Source: Brucella oryzae
Lineage (GTDB): Bacteria; Pseudomonadota; Alphaproteobacteria; Rhizobiales; Rhizobiaceae
DNA: 64,000 bases
Direction: 5' to 3'
Assembly (NCBI GenBank): GCA_012103035.1
Contig: JAAVLL010000004.1
Span: 62,001-126,000 of the forward strand
Part shown: positions 32,991 through 42,814 of the stretch, piece by piece
How positions within the stretch are numbered: the first letter of the stretch is position 1
Layout: each line of letters starts with the position of its first letter
Notes under the pieces: generated by a model
The model's input: only the letters and a program-made list of their open reading frames with translations
Told to the model about the DNA's origin: nothing
Databases searched by the model: none
Made by a program: the position numbers and the translations under genes

Positions 32991-34053
32991 TTGCTTAAAA
33001 AGTCTTCCGCTGTCCCACAGCTCAAAACGCTGCTACTCAGGACGGGCTGCTTCACGTCAGCGACACCGCGCCGGGAATTAGACGGCTGCGTTGTGGGAGT
33101 GGTTTTCGTTATGTCCGTTTTGATAAAAGGCGATTTCCGCTGCTGATCGAAACAGGATTGCTAAGCTTGCCATTCCACCTGCATGGAGCGATGTCTGGAT
33201 ATGTTGCGATCAGCGCGGACACATACAGGCGACCGGTCGCGATGCGCGCGGAAGAAAGCAATATCGTTACCATTCCGCGTGGATGGCGATGCAGGAGGAA
33301 ACCAAATTCTCAAGTCTGCTAGACTTCGCCCGTGCACTCAGCCGACTGCGTAAAGCACTTGATGCCGATATGCAGCGACGCTCGCTCTGCCGTGAAAAGG
33401 TCATAGCGACCGTCATCTGGCTGATGGATCGGCTATTGCTGCGGGTTGGAAATCCAGATTATGCGCGGGACAACAAGAGCTTTGGGGTTACTACCCTTCG
33501 CAATCGGCATCTGCGGGATGACGGTAAGGAATTGCGGCTCGTCTTTACCGGCAAATCAGGCAAAATGTGGAGTCTCAAGCTTTCCGACAAACGGGTTGCG
33601 CGTATCGTGCGCTCCATACAGGAACTGCCTGGGCAGCAGTTATTTCAATATATTGACGAGGCGGGTGATCGCTGTCCTGTTTCTTCCCAGGATATAAATG
33701 ACTATCTGCGGGTGACCATGCGAACCGATTTCACGTCGAAGCATTTCCGGACATGGGCTGCAACGGCAACTGCCCTTGAGTTGCTACGCTGCCTCGATTT
33801 GCCTGACAGTGACAGGGTGCAAAAGGAGAGGCTTAATAGCGAAATCGATAAGGTTGCGCACCTGCTCGGCAATACCAGAGCGATATGTCGGAAGTCTTAT
33901 ATACATCCTGCCATCCCCGAATACTGGCTGGCCGGAAAACTTGGCTCGCAGATCGATGCCGCTGGAGCTATCCGGCTAGTTGCGCCTGAGCTTAGCGATG
34001 CCGAGCGTCGCACTTTGAAATGGCTGCTTTTCATCGAGGCGGAAAAGAGCTGA
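32991..34053 (+). CDS. DNA topoisomerase IB, poxvirus/eukaryotic type (frameshifted)
   Basis: About 350 residues. The N-terminal LHVSDTAPGIRRLRCGSGFRY and KLAIPPAWSDVWIC...GHIQATGRDARGRKQYRYH are typical of bacterial type IB enzymes. The catalytic part has FTGKSGKMWSLKLSD, SKHFRTWAAT and CRKSYIHP with the nucleophile Tyr (near 33900). Frame breaks near 33015 and 33150. The 5' end is uncertain; TTG at 32991 is my best guess. It relaxes supercoils via a 3'-phosphotyrosine intermediate. Stress promoter control links it to the repair genes beside it. Confidence 0.87.
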
Positions 34054-34322
34054 CCAACGGATGACGATGGCTGTTGACGGTTCACGATCTCGCGGCACGA
34101 TGCGGTTATTGATTGGCAGGCGCAGAACGCCATTGGTCATCATGATGGCTCGATCAGTATGTTTTAGGTTAGTGGAAAGACTTAATTAACCGCTTTTAAC
34201 AGCAGGTGGCGAAATGTCGGCTCTCGATCTGGTTGTGACATTAATACTACAGACATATTTCATTCATGAGTTATCCTTTAAATAACGAAATAACCTTAGG
34301 CTATTAGATCACGGAGAAATGC

Positions 34323-35007
34323 CATGAAAATTAAGTCTCTTCTTTGGCGTCAACTGTTGCTCTTATTGCTACAACCGGTGCGAAAGCTGCTGACGCTATC
34401 GTTGAGGAGCCTGCGCCAGTAATCGTTGCTGAACCTGTTTTAGCTGGACTGGCGCTTATATTGGTGGGCAGATTGGCTACGGGTGGGGAAAATCGGAATT
34501 CGAAGATGCTTTCCGTGTGAAACCGGACGGTTTTCTCGGTGGTCTTTATGCCGGTTATAACTTTGATGTCGGCAATAACTTCATTCTCGGTATCGACGGC
34601 GATATCACCTATAATAATCTAAAGGACAACTACAGCGCTACTGACGGAGATATTGCTGGTGACCTTGAGAGCAAGTTGCGGTGGTCGGGTGCTGTTCGCG
34701 CACGGGCTGGTGTCGCATTTGATCGCTTCATGCCCTATATCGCGGGCGGTGTTGCCTTCGGTAGCGTGAAAACACGCTTTCAGCAACGGACGGTGTGGAT
34801 GAAATCAGCGTATCGCAAAGCAAAACCTATACTGGCTGGACGGCTGGTGCGGGTGTTGACTACGCTGCTACTGACAACCTCATTCTGCGCCTTGAATATC
34901 GCTACACTGATTACGGTAAGAAGGACTTTGATTTTGGCACGGATGTAAGTGTCGAAGACAAGTTCAAAACACATGACGTTCGTTTGGGCGTAGCTTACAA
35001 GTTTTGA
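34323..35007 (+). CDS. Omp25/Omp31-family outer-membrane beta-barrel porin-like protein (frameshifted)
   Basis: About 228 residues. Signal peptide MKIKSLLLASTVALIATTGAKAADA (across a frame break near 34345) with Ala-x-Ala cleavage, then WTGAYIGGQIGYGWG and beta-strand repeats ending in RLGVAYKF with the C-terminal Phe needed for barrel assembly. This is the Brucella/Rhizobium Omp25-Omp31 family of major surface proteins. Further frame breaks near 34440 and 34780. A strong terminator follows. Confidence 0.88.
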
Positions 35008-35030
35008 CAAGCGTAATCTCGGAAATATAG

Positions 35031-35056
35031 AAAGGCGGCCCGTGGGGCCGCCTTTT
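35031..35056 (+). terminator. Rho-independent terminator after the porin gene
   Basis: Stem AAAGGCGGCCC / GGGCCGCCTTT around a GTG loop followed by T residues, 24 bases after the stop codon. Confidence 0.9.
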
Positions 35057-35152
35057 GTTGCAGAGGCTCTTACGAATAATATTCGCCTGGCATTTACGGC
35101 TTGAACCCAATATGTTTTTCCTTGGTCGCCTTTGAATCTTCCGCATACCGGT

Positions 35153-36321
35153 ATGGAAAAATTTATGGATAGTGCAGTGCTTTTCTTGCATGCGCGTGGA
35201 CAGTCGGCCGATGAAATCCGGATGTTGGATTGGAACAGCAATCCAATCGGAAAGCCAGAAAAGTGGCCCACTTCTCTGATAACTGCGGTTCAGATGATGC
35301 TGGCTTCGCATTTCCCAAAGGCTATTATCTGGGGACCGGAATTCACCACGATTTATAACGACGCCTTCCGACAGATTCCGGTGAGAAAGAGAACTGCATG
35401 GGAGCATCATTCCGCGATATTTGGGCCGAGGCTTGGGATGAAATTCAACCGATGGTCCAGAAGGCCTATGCGGGTGAGGCCATTTTATAGAAGACTTTCC
35501 CTTGGTGATTGATCGGCACGGATATCCTGAGCAATGTTATTTTACTTTCTGCTACAGCCCGATTTACGATGAAAGAGGGCGAGTGGCTGGCATGATGGAT
35601 ACCGTCATCGAGACCACGACAAGGTTGAGGCGGAAAAGCATGCTCGCATACTGAATGCCGAACTCGCTCATCGGATCAAGAATACCTTTAGCGTCGTAGC
35701 AGCGATTGCTGGCCAGACCTTCAATAACAATGCTGATGAAGAGGTGATCAACACCTTTACCAGGCGCCTGTTTGCACTCGGAAATGCACACGATGTGCTG
35801 CGATTGGGCAAAAGTTCTGAAGGTTCCTTCGTCAGATTGTGAGCGGAATAACAAACGCGCTGGCGGTGGCGGATCGCGTGCAGATAAGCGGACCGGACGT
35901 TCTGATCGGCCCTAAAGGAGCTTCAACGCTTTCGCTTCTAATCCACGAACTGACCACCAATGCGATCAAATATGGCGCTCTTTCAAACAGTGAGGGGCGT
36001 GTGCTGTTGGAAGTGGCTGTCTCAAAAAGGCAAGACGATGCGGTCTTCTCGTTGCATTGGGCTGAGTTTGGCGGGCCACCTGTTATCGCGCCAACTAAGA
36101 CCGGATTTGGCTCCAAGCTGATAAGAATGGGGTTGTTGGGCGCCGGCGAGGTTGACGCTGACTACCGAACAGAAGGGTTTGCTGTGAAATTCTCTGCCCC
36201 TCTTCGCCAATTGCAGGGTGAGGGTCGTCTTTTGACTCTACTTAGTTGGATCAGGAATGCTTCATTCCAGTCCCTTTTCGTCATGATCTTCCTTATGAGC
36301 AGCAGACAGATGGGTATTTGA
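35153..36321 (+). CDS. HWE-family sensor histidine kinase with PAS-like N-terminus (frameshifted)
   Basis: About 380 residues. The N-terminal ~170 residues form a PAS-like sensor (LDWNSNPIGKPEKWPTSL, DERGRVAGMMDTVIETT). The HWE phosphoacceptor box LNAELAHRIKNTFSVVAAI has the His near 35675, and the ATPase domain has LSLLIHELTTNAIKYGALS with the family's H-E-L-x-T-N-A (near 35945) and W-x-E. Frame breaks near 35385, 35490, 35625 and 35835. No membrane segments, so a cytoplasmic sensor. HWE/HisKA2 kinases often feed the PhyR-NepR-EcfG stress pathway. A perfect palindrome CATACCGGTATG (35144-35155) covers the first possible start; ATG 35165 is the alternative. Confidence 0.85.
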
Positions 36322-36374
36322 CGTGTTTGGGCCGCCTTGAGATCGGTTCTGAAAGGTCATGCTCGGCCAAAGAG

Positions 36375-36613
36375 TTACGCCAGGATTCCTGACATCGAAG
36401 CGGCCTGTTCGAAAGCAAGTCTCGCGTCTTCGGTACTTCCAATGTCGTGCGTGCATAAAAGGCAAGCCTCGATAGCGACGCCGAGACTACCTAATTCGAA
36501 CCTATTCCATTGAGACAGTGTTATATTCTCGGCATCTGCTACGGTTCTCACCGTCTGCGTAATGCCGTCCGCAATTCAATGACGACAGCGTCATCCCAGT
36601 GCACCTGTTCCAT
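36375..36613 (-). CDS. DUF982 family small protein (frameshifted)
   Basis: About 79 residues: MEQVHWDDAVVI, then LADGITQTVRTVADAENIT, a Trp-containing helix, and ARLAFEQAASMSGIL. Hallmarks of DUF982, a family of short proteins frequent in rhizobia and of unknown function. One frame break near 36570. It has its own stress promoter just upstream. Confidence 0.65.
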
Positions 36614-37278
36614 GTCGAAATCCTTTATACAGTGAACCCTTCACCAATTCGAAAGTTCCGTGGTTCAACAAGTTTATCGCCAGGAGTCGATCACCCGTGC
36701 AGACGAGTTCCAATTGCTCACTAAATCGTTGGTGACAAAGAGAGATAATTGCATCGTGGGTTTGATTGGAAACGCTGCATACTGCGTCGTGGACAATGAT
36801 CACCCGATATCCGCGATCTACCGCGCCCAATAGTGTTGCGAGAACACAAAGATCGGTCTCGCTCCGCTGACGATCACAGTATGAACGCGCCGTTTGTGCA
36901 GATATCGCTGGAGGAAGCCTTCGGTCCAGGGGAGTAAACAGTCTTATCAAGTACAACAGCAGGTGGCGAAAAATCTCCTAACGGGTCGACGAGGTCGATG
37001 AATGACGGATCAATACGATTGAGAGTAAGGGTTTCCCACTTGCGGTAGTAACCTCTCCATGCTCCTAGGGCAGCGTCGGGTGACCTTGGAGGTATAAAGC
37101 GGGTAAAGATCGTTTCTTCACTGCGCTGGGAGCAGATATCCACGATATTGGGCAAGATCGCGTCAATCCATGGCACGTGCCAAGGCGAAGCAGGTCCGAA
37201 AAGATTCTGCATGTCTATGCATAGATGCATGCAGCCGTCTCGCAAATCTCCGCGTAGAAGCCCGGTTTCCAGAGGCAT
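36591..37278 (-). CDS. Isochorismatase-family cysteine hydrolase (frameshifted)
   Basis: About 228 residues. LCIDMQNLFGP has the catalytic Asp (near 37210), LDKTVYSP the Lys (near 36940), and SGAETDLCVLATLLGAVDRGYRVI the nucleophile Cys (near 36855). Frame breaks near 36925 and 36880. ATG at 37278 lies one base after the stop of the small gene upstream, so the two form an operon under the stress promoter at 37521-37545. Substrate unknown. Confidence 0.8.
36635..36659 (-). promoter_or_regulatory. EcfG-type stress promoter of the DUF982 gene
   Basis: GGAAC at 36659-36655, 17-base spacer, GTT at 36637-36635, 22 bases before the DUF982 start and inside the 3' end of the hydrolase gene. Confidence 0.65.
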
Positions 37279-37279
37279 G

Positions 37280-37494
37280 TTATCCTTCAAGTCTTTCTAC
37301 GACGATCTGCCCACAGGCTCCCTCAAGCAGACGCAACATCCGCGCCCTTGCTTCGTTCACCGCGTCGGCTGTTGACAAGTGAACATGCTGCGGGTTCTGG
37401 AAGTAGACAGAAACGGCAGTTCCTGCATCGTCAAAAACTGAACCGTATAGGCTTCATCGTCTTCCATCGAAACGACTTGGGTTTCCATAGTCAT
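37280..37494 (-). CDS. Small protein of unknown function (frameshifted)
   Basis: About 71 residues: METQVVSMEDDEAYTVQF, a strand AVSVYFQNPQHVHL, then a helix AVNEARARMLRLLEG. One frame break near 37430. First gene of a two-gene stress-promoter operon with the cysteine hydrolase. Not recognised. Confidence 0.55.
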
Positions 37495-37520
37495 TTGCCA
37501 AACTCCTGCCAAATATGCCG

Positions 37521-37545
37521 AACCAGCCAGCATTGCTTTCGTTCC
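37521..37545 (-). promoter_or_regulatory. EcfG-type stress promoter of the small gene/cysteine hydrolase operon
   Basis: GGAAC at 37545-37541, 17-base spacer, GTT at 37523-37521, 26 bases before the ATG at 37494. Confidence 0.7.
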
Positions 37546-37628
37546 AGATTGAAATTCTCGCGGTTTCAGCGACGAGGCGAAGCCGAATACGGCTGGTTCC
37601 AACGCTCATCGCGTTCCGCTTCAAAACC

Positions 37629-37642
37629 GTACGCTATCGTAC
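37629..37642. promoter_or_regulatory. Inverted-repeat operator GTACGCTATCGTAC upstream of the first sigma factor
   Basis: GTACG and CGTAC arms around CTAT, 68 bases before the sigma gene. The exact reverse complement occurs at 38566-38579, and a degenerate copy at 40196-40209. Confidence 0.55.
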
Positions 37643-37709
37643 AGACAGTCCTTGAGGAGGAACTAACTGGCTGGCTGGGCCTTACCTTACCTGGGGAAGG
37701 AGGAGACAA

Positions 37710-38210
37710 ATGCCCTCGATATCCGAGTTCGAAGAAGAGTTGCTGGCACTTGGACCTGCGCTTCACCAGTTCGCCAGAACGATGTGCCATCAGCGTTCCG
37801 ACGTGGAGGACCTTGTTCAGGAAACGCTATTAAAAGCTCTACGCCATCGCGATAAGTTCGTCCCCTATGGATCGCTCAAATCCTGGCTGTTCACCATCAT
37901 GAAGAACACATTCTGCACCAGGATCAAGAGATCCCGCCGCGAAGATGCAATTGAGGAGTGGGAGGGGCCAAAAATCAGCCCATCGCAGGACTGGGCTATG
38001 GAATTGCAGGATGTCGGGCGGGCTTACAGTAAACTGTCGTCGGCACATAAGAGCGTTCTCGATCTGGTGATATTTAGCGGGCTGAGTTACGAAAAGGCAG
38101 CGATGGCGACAGGCTGTACGGTCGGAACGATCAAGAGCAGGCTTAATAGAGCCAGAGCGCAACTCGAGCGCAGCTTGTATACGGCTGAAAAGAGTCTTCG
38201 GAAACGATAG
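37710..38210 (+). CDS. ECF sigma factor, EcfG (ECF15)-like
   Basis: Intact, 166 residues. Region 2 is HQFARTMCHQRSDVEDLVQETLLKALRHRDKF followed by SLKSWLFTIMKNTFCTRIKRSRR; region 4 is SAHKSVLDLVIFSGLSYEKAAMATGCTVGTIKSRLNRARAQL. The W-L-F-T-I-x-x-N-x-F segment and overall length match the EcfG group that directs the alphaproteobacterial general stress response. ATG 37710 has GGAAGGAGG upstream. No anti-sigma or NepR-like gene is adjacent. A paralogue lies at 42274-42776. Confidence 0.85.
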   Translation: MPSISEFEEELLALGPALHQFARTMCHQRSDVEDLVQETLLKALRHRDKFVPYGSLKSWLFTIMKNTFCTRIKRSRREDAIEEWEGPKISPSQDWAMELQDVGRAYSKLSSAHKSVLDLVIFSGLSYEKAAMATGCTVGTIKSRLNRARAQLERSLYTAEKSLRKR

Positions 38211-38233
38211 CTTAAACGAATTTCTGCAAGTGA

Positions 38234-38482
38234 TTAGAGTTGGCCGCGAAATCCTGATGTCGGGGGCAAATCGTGGGGAGTAAGTCTTGCTGCCAGCTCT
38301 GAAATGTAATCAAGGTCGCGCAAGCCGCTTTCATATAGTCGTATGATGCATCCTGCAAGCTCAGAGGCTGAATAAGGACGGTCGCTTTCTTCGAGAATTA
38401 TCGCAGACCGAGAAAAGCAACTACGCATGAAATTAACTTCATCTGAGGAGTAAATCCTGCTGGCTTCATTAAATAACGGCAT
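38234..38482 (-). CDS. Small conserved protein, MPLFNEASRIY family, copy 1
   Basis: Intact, 82 residues, helical. It begins MPLFNEASRIYSSDEVNFMRSCF and continues AIILEESDRPYSASELAGCIIRLYESGLRDLDYISELAARL. A clear paralogue is at 50984-51271, and both have the same 12-base leader element before the start. Function unknown. Transcribed away from the Crp-family gene, from a symmetric stress-type promoter. Confidence 0.75.
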   Translation of the reverse strand: MPLFNEASRIYSSDEVNFMRSCFSRSAIILEESDRPYSASELAGCIIRLYESGLRDLDYISELAARLTPHDLPPTSGFRGQL

Positions 38483-38565
38483 AACAGTCTCCATCAAGAA
38501 ACGAAGCTTCAACGATACGCCGTTTACTGCACATAGATAGTCTTAAAACTTCTTCTTTCGCTTTG

Positions 38566-38579
38566 GTACGATAGCGTAC
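38566..38579. promoter_or_regulatory. Inverted-repeat operator GTACGATAGCGTAC between divergent genes
   Basis: Reverse complement of the element at 37629-37642. It lies between the small gene (38482) and the Crp-family gene (38666). Confidence 0.55.
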
Positions 38580-38608
38580 GGAATGGAGACGGTAACCGGT
38601 GGGTTTTG

Positions 38609-38635
38609 GGAACCAACCTTTGTTCTGCGTGTTCC
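38609..38635. promoter_or_regulatory. Symmetric, bidirectional EcfG-type promoter
   Basis: GGAAC at 38609-38613, 17 bases, then GTTCC at 38631-38635. It reads as GGAAC-N17-GTT on both strands, toward the Crp-family gene (plus) and the small gene at 38482 (minus). Confidence 0.65.
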
Positions 38636-38665
38636 TCTTCATGATGATGGAATGAGGTTCACCAT

Positions 38666-39386
38666 ATGCCGTTTCCGCCACAAAATACCATGGCCAACAA
38701 ACTCTTGGCTTTGCTTCCGTCGTCGGATTATGAGGCCATCATCCGCGACACGATCTATGTGGAACTTCCGCGTGGGACGATACTTGCAGAAACGGGAAAA
38801 CCGATCGCGAAGGTTTATTTTCTCACGACAGGTATCGGTTCGGTTATTGTGACAACCGCCGAAGGAAAACGTGCAGAAGCGGGAATTTTCGGCTTCGATG
38901 GGTATATTCAACCTCTGCAATCGCTGGCGTCGAAAACAGTTCTTATGATGTCCTGGTTCAGGTTGCTGCGCAAGGTTATGAAATGCCTTATAAGAAGTTT
39001 CGGTGGTGGATGGACGAAAACCGCAGTTTTCCAGGATCATGATCCGCTCTATCGAAGCGTTTTCCGTTCAGCTTGCCTATACCGCCGTCTCGAATGCCAT
39101 TCATGAAGTCACGCAACGATTGGCCCGATGGCTCCTGATGTGTGATGATCGAATATTAGGCAATGAAATAGCAATCACTCACGAGTTTCTGTCGATAATG
39201 CTTGCCATTCGTCGTCCAAGTGTCACGACTTCTCTTCATGTTCTTGAAGGATTGGGCTTGATCAAGTCAAACGAGGAGTTGTCTTTATTCGGAATCGTCA
39301 CGGGCTGGAAAGCTATGCTCGAGACGCCTATGGCTGGCCGGAAAGGAATACTTGCGGCTGATGCAGGGATTTCGACCTGTCGGTGA
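38666..39386 (+). CDS. Crp/Fnr-family transcriptional regulator, copy 1 (frameshifted)
   Basis: About 235 residues. A cyclic-nucleotide-binding-like barrel (YVELPRGTILAETGKPIAKVYFL) is followed by a long helix and a C-terminal helix-turn-helix (FLSIMLAIRRPSVTTSLHVLEGLGLI, near 39190-39260). Frame breaks near 38925, 39005 and 39270. It lacks the Fnr-type Cys cluster. ATG 38690 is an alternative start. A second member is at 39390-40095; the HTH segments are nearly superimposable (RRPSVTT versus RRPSITT). Confidence 0.82.
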
Positions 39387-39389
39387 CGC

Positions 39390-40095
39390 CTAGTTTTGAG
39401 GGCCGAAAAGCTGGCTATATTCTTCTTCGGGTTTTCCATAGGCTTCGCCGGCGAAATCTTCGAGCCCTCTCCGGTCACGTATTGTGATGCGGCCTCGCTC
39501 TGATCGCACCAGTTTTTGCCTTCCAGTAGGTGAAGTCCTGTCGTAATGCTGGGGCGTCTTACACCGAGCATGAGAGCTATGAAGTCGTGGGTCAGGATAA
39601 TTTCATCCCCGTCAACACGATCGTGCGACATCAAGAGCCAGCGCGCCAGCCGTTCGTGAATATGCAAGTTTACGTTCGCCCAGACAGTATAAGAAACCTG
39701 TGAGGCGAACGTCTGAATGTAGCGAGCCAATAAACTGGCAAACACGCTGTTGCGATTGATTTCCGCTTGTGCAGCACTGACGGCTATCCGATAACCATAT
39801 CCGCTGACTTGCATGATCACTTCATGAATGCTGGTTGTAGCCCCAACCGCTCCTGAGGTTGGTGAAAACCCTTCGCGTCCGACCATGCCAGCCTCTGCCA
39901 GACCTCTGGTCGTTACGGCGATGACCGAACTGATCCCGCCGCAAAGAAAGTAGAGATAGTCGATCGGTTGATTGGCCTGACAATAACCTGACCGCGCTCA
40001 AGCGTGACAGGTTCCAGGGACGAATAAATACTATTGAGAATATCTGGAGGCAGACTCTTCAACAGGCGGTTGTTCAGTTTAGATTCGTCGTACAT
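39390..40095 (-). CDS. Crp/Fnr-family transcriptional regulator, copy 2 (frameshifted)
   Basis: About 234 residues: MYDESKLNNRLLKSLPPDIL, barrel VTLERGQVIVRPNQPIDYLYFL, dimer helix and HTH FIALMLGVRRPSITTGLHLLEGKKL. The repaired C-terminus ends GEAYGKPEEEYSQLFGPQN at 39390. Frame breaks near 39960, 39890 and 39510. Convergent with copy 1; both probably arose by duplication. A degenerate copy of the GTACG...CGTAC operator lies about 100 bases upstream. Confidence 0.82.
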
Positions 40096-40195
40096 CTGTG
40101 CTACTTCGGGCAAAGTATCAGCTATTCGCCGTCGTGCCCCCACTCTCTTTGACGGTTGGGATTCTATAACACTCTGATTCGGCAAATGATTTTTG

Positions 40196-40209
40196 GTACG
40201 GTAGCAGAC
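40196..40209. promoter_or_regulatory. Degenerate copy of the GTACG-N4-CGTAC operator
   Basis: GTACGGTAGCAGAC differs at three positions from the copy at 38566. It lies between the second Crp-family gene and the PPC-domain gene. Confidence 0.35.
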
Positions 40210-40314
40210 AAATCTGGAAATGTGCTGCGATCGAATTTTCCTTTGACGGCAAGCTGAAACTTTTGTCCCGCTATTGGTTGCATCTTCACAACCCGAAAAC
40301 AGGAGGCCCAGATA

Positions 40315-40758
40315 ATGCAATTCAAACTGCTGGGAGAGGGAGCGGGGCAGCGGATCTTTGTCGTCATTCTCGTTCCGGAAGAAGCGGTGGTCGCGACACT
40401 TACCCGGTTTGTCCGGGAACAGGATCTAACGGCAGCCTCGGTGACCGCGATTGGAGCTTTCCGACGCGCTACACTTGGATTTTTCGACCTTGAGCAACAA
40501 GACTATCACCGGATCGAACTTGACGAGCAATGCGAGGTACTCAGCTTGCTGGGTGATTGCGCTCTGGACGAAGAGGGCAATCCAAGCCTTCATTTGCATG
40601 TGGTTTTGGGAATGCGCAATGGTGAGGCGAAAGGCGGGCACCTGATTGAAGCCTTGGTGCGACCGACGCTCGAAGTAATTATCAAGGAAAATACCAGCAC
40701 TATGGTGAGGACCTATCGACCGGAATTCGGCATAGCGCTGATTGATCCACGAAAATAA
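40315..40758 (+). CDS. PPC-domain (DUF296) DNA-binding protein homologue
   Basis: Intact, 147 residues. The single PPC (plants and prokaryotes conserved) domain is visible from FVVILVPEEAVVATLTRFV through ASVTAIGAFRRATLGFF, HLHVVLGMRNGEAKGGHLIE and FGIALIDPRK. Bacterial members are trimeric and are often annotated as DNA-binding without direct evidence. AGGAGG lies nine bases before the ATG. Confidence 0.88.
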   Translation: MQFKLLGEGAGQRIFVVILVPEEAVVATLTRFVREQDLTAASVTAIGAFRRATLGFFDLEQQDYHRIELDEQCEVLSLLGDCALDEEGNPSLHLHVVLGMRNGEAKGGHLIEALVRPTLEVIIKENTSTMVRTYRPEFGIALIDPRK

Positions 40759-40799
40759 CAATGCAGGGGAGCGATGGCCGCAAAGCGAACGAGTACGCA

Positions 40800-41659
40800 T
40801 CACAAAATTGGCTTGCCACCCGTGACTGCTATGGTGGCGCCGGATGTGAAACTCGATAGCGGGTCCGCCAGCATGACATAAGCCGAAGCGAGTTCCGCCG
40901 GTTGAGCAGGTCTTTTCATCGGTGTCTGTTTACAAAATTCCGCACCGCATCCTCTGGCAGAGTCGACGGTATGAGCGGGGTCCAGACCGGACCGGGCGCA
41001 ACCGCGTTGGCGCGGATTCCCTTTTCTGCAAGAAGCTGTGCAAGACCTGCGGTGAAATTCTGGATCGCACCCTTTGTCGTCGCATAGGCCAAAAGGGTTG
41101 GATTTGGCATATCCGAATTGATGGAGGCCGTGTTGATAATGGCAGCGCCGGGTTTCATATGGGGAAGGGCTGCTTTTGTCAGATAAAACATCGCGTGAAT
41201 ATTGATGCGAAATGTCAGCTCCCATTCTTCGTCGCTGATATCATCGAGTTGGGAGAAACTTGCCTGATGAGCCGCGTTGTTCACCAGAATATCGATTCCG
41301 CCTAGTTCGCCTACCGCACGATCAATCAACTCGCGACAGGTTTGGGCATGCTGGATATCGCATTTCATCAAGACAGCTTTTCGACCCTCTTTCTCGATAA
41401 GTCCTTTGGTCTCAAGCGCGTCTTCATCTTCTTCCAGATAGGCGATCAAGACATCCGCACCTTCCCGCGCAAATGCAATTGCAACAGCGCGACCAATGCC
41501 GCTGTCTCCTCCGGTGATGATTGCTCGCAGCCCCTTCAGTTTTCCTGAACCCTTATAGGTGGCTTCTCCGTGATCCGGCTTTGGATTCATCTTATCGGTA
41601 ATGCCCGGCATCGGCAGGTGCTGGGTTGCGAACGGCGGTTTGGGATATCGGCTTTCCAT
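40800..41659 (-). CDS. SDR-family oxidoreductase (YhdG/YtdT-like; one frameshift)
   Basis: About 286 residues. Rossmann motif ITGGDSGIGRAVA (near 41530), NNAAHQ, catalytic Ser in NTASIN and the Y-A-T-T-K motif of the active site (near 41080), with the usual PTLLAYATTKGAIQNFTAGLA. One frame break near 40925; the end reads FTSGATIAVTGG. The long N-terminal extension with PPFATQHLPMPG is typical of the stress-induced SDR subgroup. Stress promoter upstream. Confidence 0.9.
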
Positions 41660-41693
41660 CTCGGCTTGTCCTTCCTTTTCGCCCTATCGTCCT

Positions 41694-41718
41694 AACAACG
41701 AAATACGCTGCCTGTTCC
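41694..41718 (-). promoter_or_regulatory. EcfG-type stress promoter of the SDR gene
   Basis: GGAAC at 41718-41714, 17-base spacer, GTT at 41696-41694, 35 bases before the SDR start. Confidence 0.7.
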
Positions 41719-41773
41719 AGGCGTTCAGAAGCATTTGAAGGAGAAACAGTGATCAATCGATTTGGAAGGACTA

Positions 41774-42165
41774 TTACTGTTCCACATTACGATGAAGAAA
41801 CAGTGCTTCCGCTATCGTGGATAGGTCATTGTTGCGAGCGCTGAATATAAACCCAGCGAAGCGCTGGCCATCCAGCCTGGGATTGTCCGACAGGGCAAAT
41901 ATAAAGGGTACGGCGCCTCGTTCCAGTTCGGAGATGAGTGGAAGTACCGCTTCCGGCTCCAGAGCGACATCCATAACGACGGCGTCAATGGCTTCGCATT
42001 CCAGATAGTCCAACGCCTGGCTGGCCGTTGTGACGGGACCGAGTATTACGGCGCCAGCATTCGCTAATCTGAATTTCGCTTCTTCCGAAAGCGAAATCCA
42101 TCTTCGAAAACCAAAATGCGCTTTCCTGCGAAAAGACGCATAGCATCATTGTTAGGACTAATCAT
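41774..42165 (-). CDS. Single-domain response regulator (frameshifted)
   Basis: About 130 residues, receiver domain only: acidic pair in ILVFEDG, phosphoacceptor Asp in AVVMDVAL (near 41970), and the later FIFALSDN and SARNND segments at the Thr/Lys positions. One frame break near 42090. ATG 42165 or 42141. No PhyR-type sigma-like domain is fused to it. It could be the partner of the HWE kinase at 35153 or a phosphate sink. Confidence 0.72.
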
Positions 42166-42273
42166 TACAAGCAGTTGGCCATGTCTATTACCGAATGACA
42201 AGATGTCTCGTGCAGAATTTACATTCCGAGCGATGACACGATTTCGGGAGTGCCGATGCTTGGATAACACCAT

Positions 42274-42776
42274 CTAGGCTCCATCCACGATATCGTGAAG
42301 TTTATGACGGGCGCGGTGCAGACGGCTTTTGACCGTTCCGATCGAGCAATCGCAAAGCCTGGCTGTGCGTTCATAACTTTTGCCTTCCAACGCCACCAGC
42401 ATCAGAACGCGGCGATATTTAAGGGGCAGCGTTTCCATTGCTGTTTGCACGTCGTGCGCCTCAAGCGTGAACTCTTGAGAAGGTTTGACCGAGGCTGTTG
42501 GCGATACACATTCGGTCAGGCCCGGCGCCTCGCGCTTTTGAATGCGAATACGCGTGCAGAACGTGTTGCGCATGATGGTAAAAGCCAGGATTTAAGCGGC
42601 GAATAGGGTATGTATTTTTCCCGGTTAGCGAGCGCCTTCATCAGTGTTTCCTGCACCAGATCCTCTGCATCTTCTCTTTGATTATAGAATGTGCGGGAAA
42701 ACGCGCGCAAAGCCGGTATCATCTCAACGAGATGTTCCGGCTCCAGCATGTAGTCGGGATTTGGCTTGAAAGACAT
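42274..42776 (-). CDS. ECF sigma factor, EcfG-like, second copy (one frameshift)
   Basis: About 167 residues: region 2 FSRTFYNQREDAEDLVQETLMKALANREKYIP and SPLKSWL, region 4 LPLKYRRVLMLVALEGKSYERTARLCDCSIGTVKSRLHRARHKL. One frame break near 42575. Clearly paralogous to 37710-38210 (shared EDLVQETL.KAL, K-S-W-L, GTVKSRL). Start MSFKPNPDYML at 42776. Confidence 0.83.
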
Positions 42777-42814
42777 CGTCTTAGCCTTTCCGAACAAAGT
42801 CCGGTTTGAGAATG

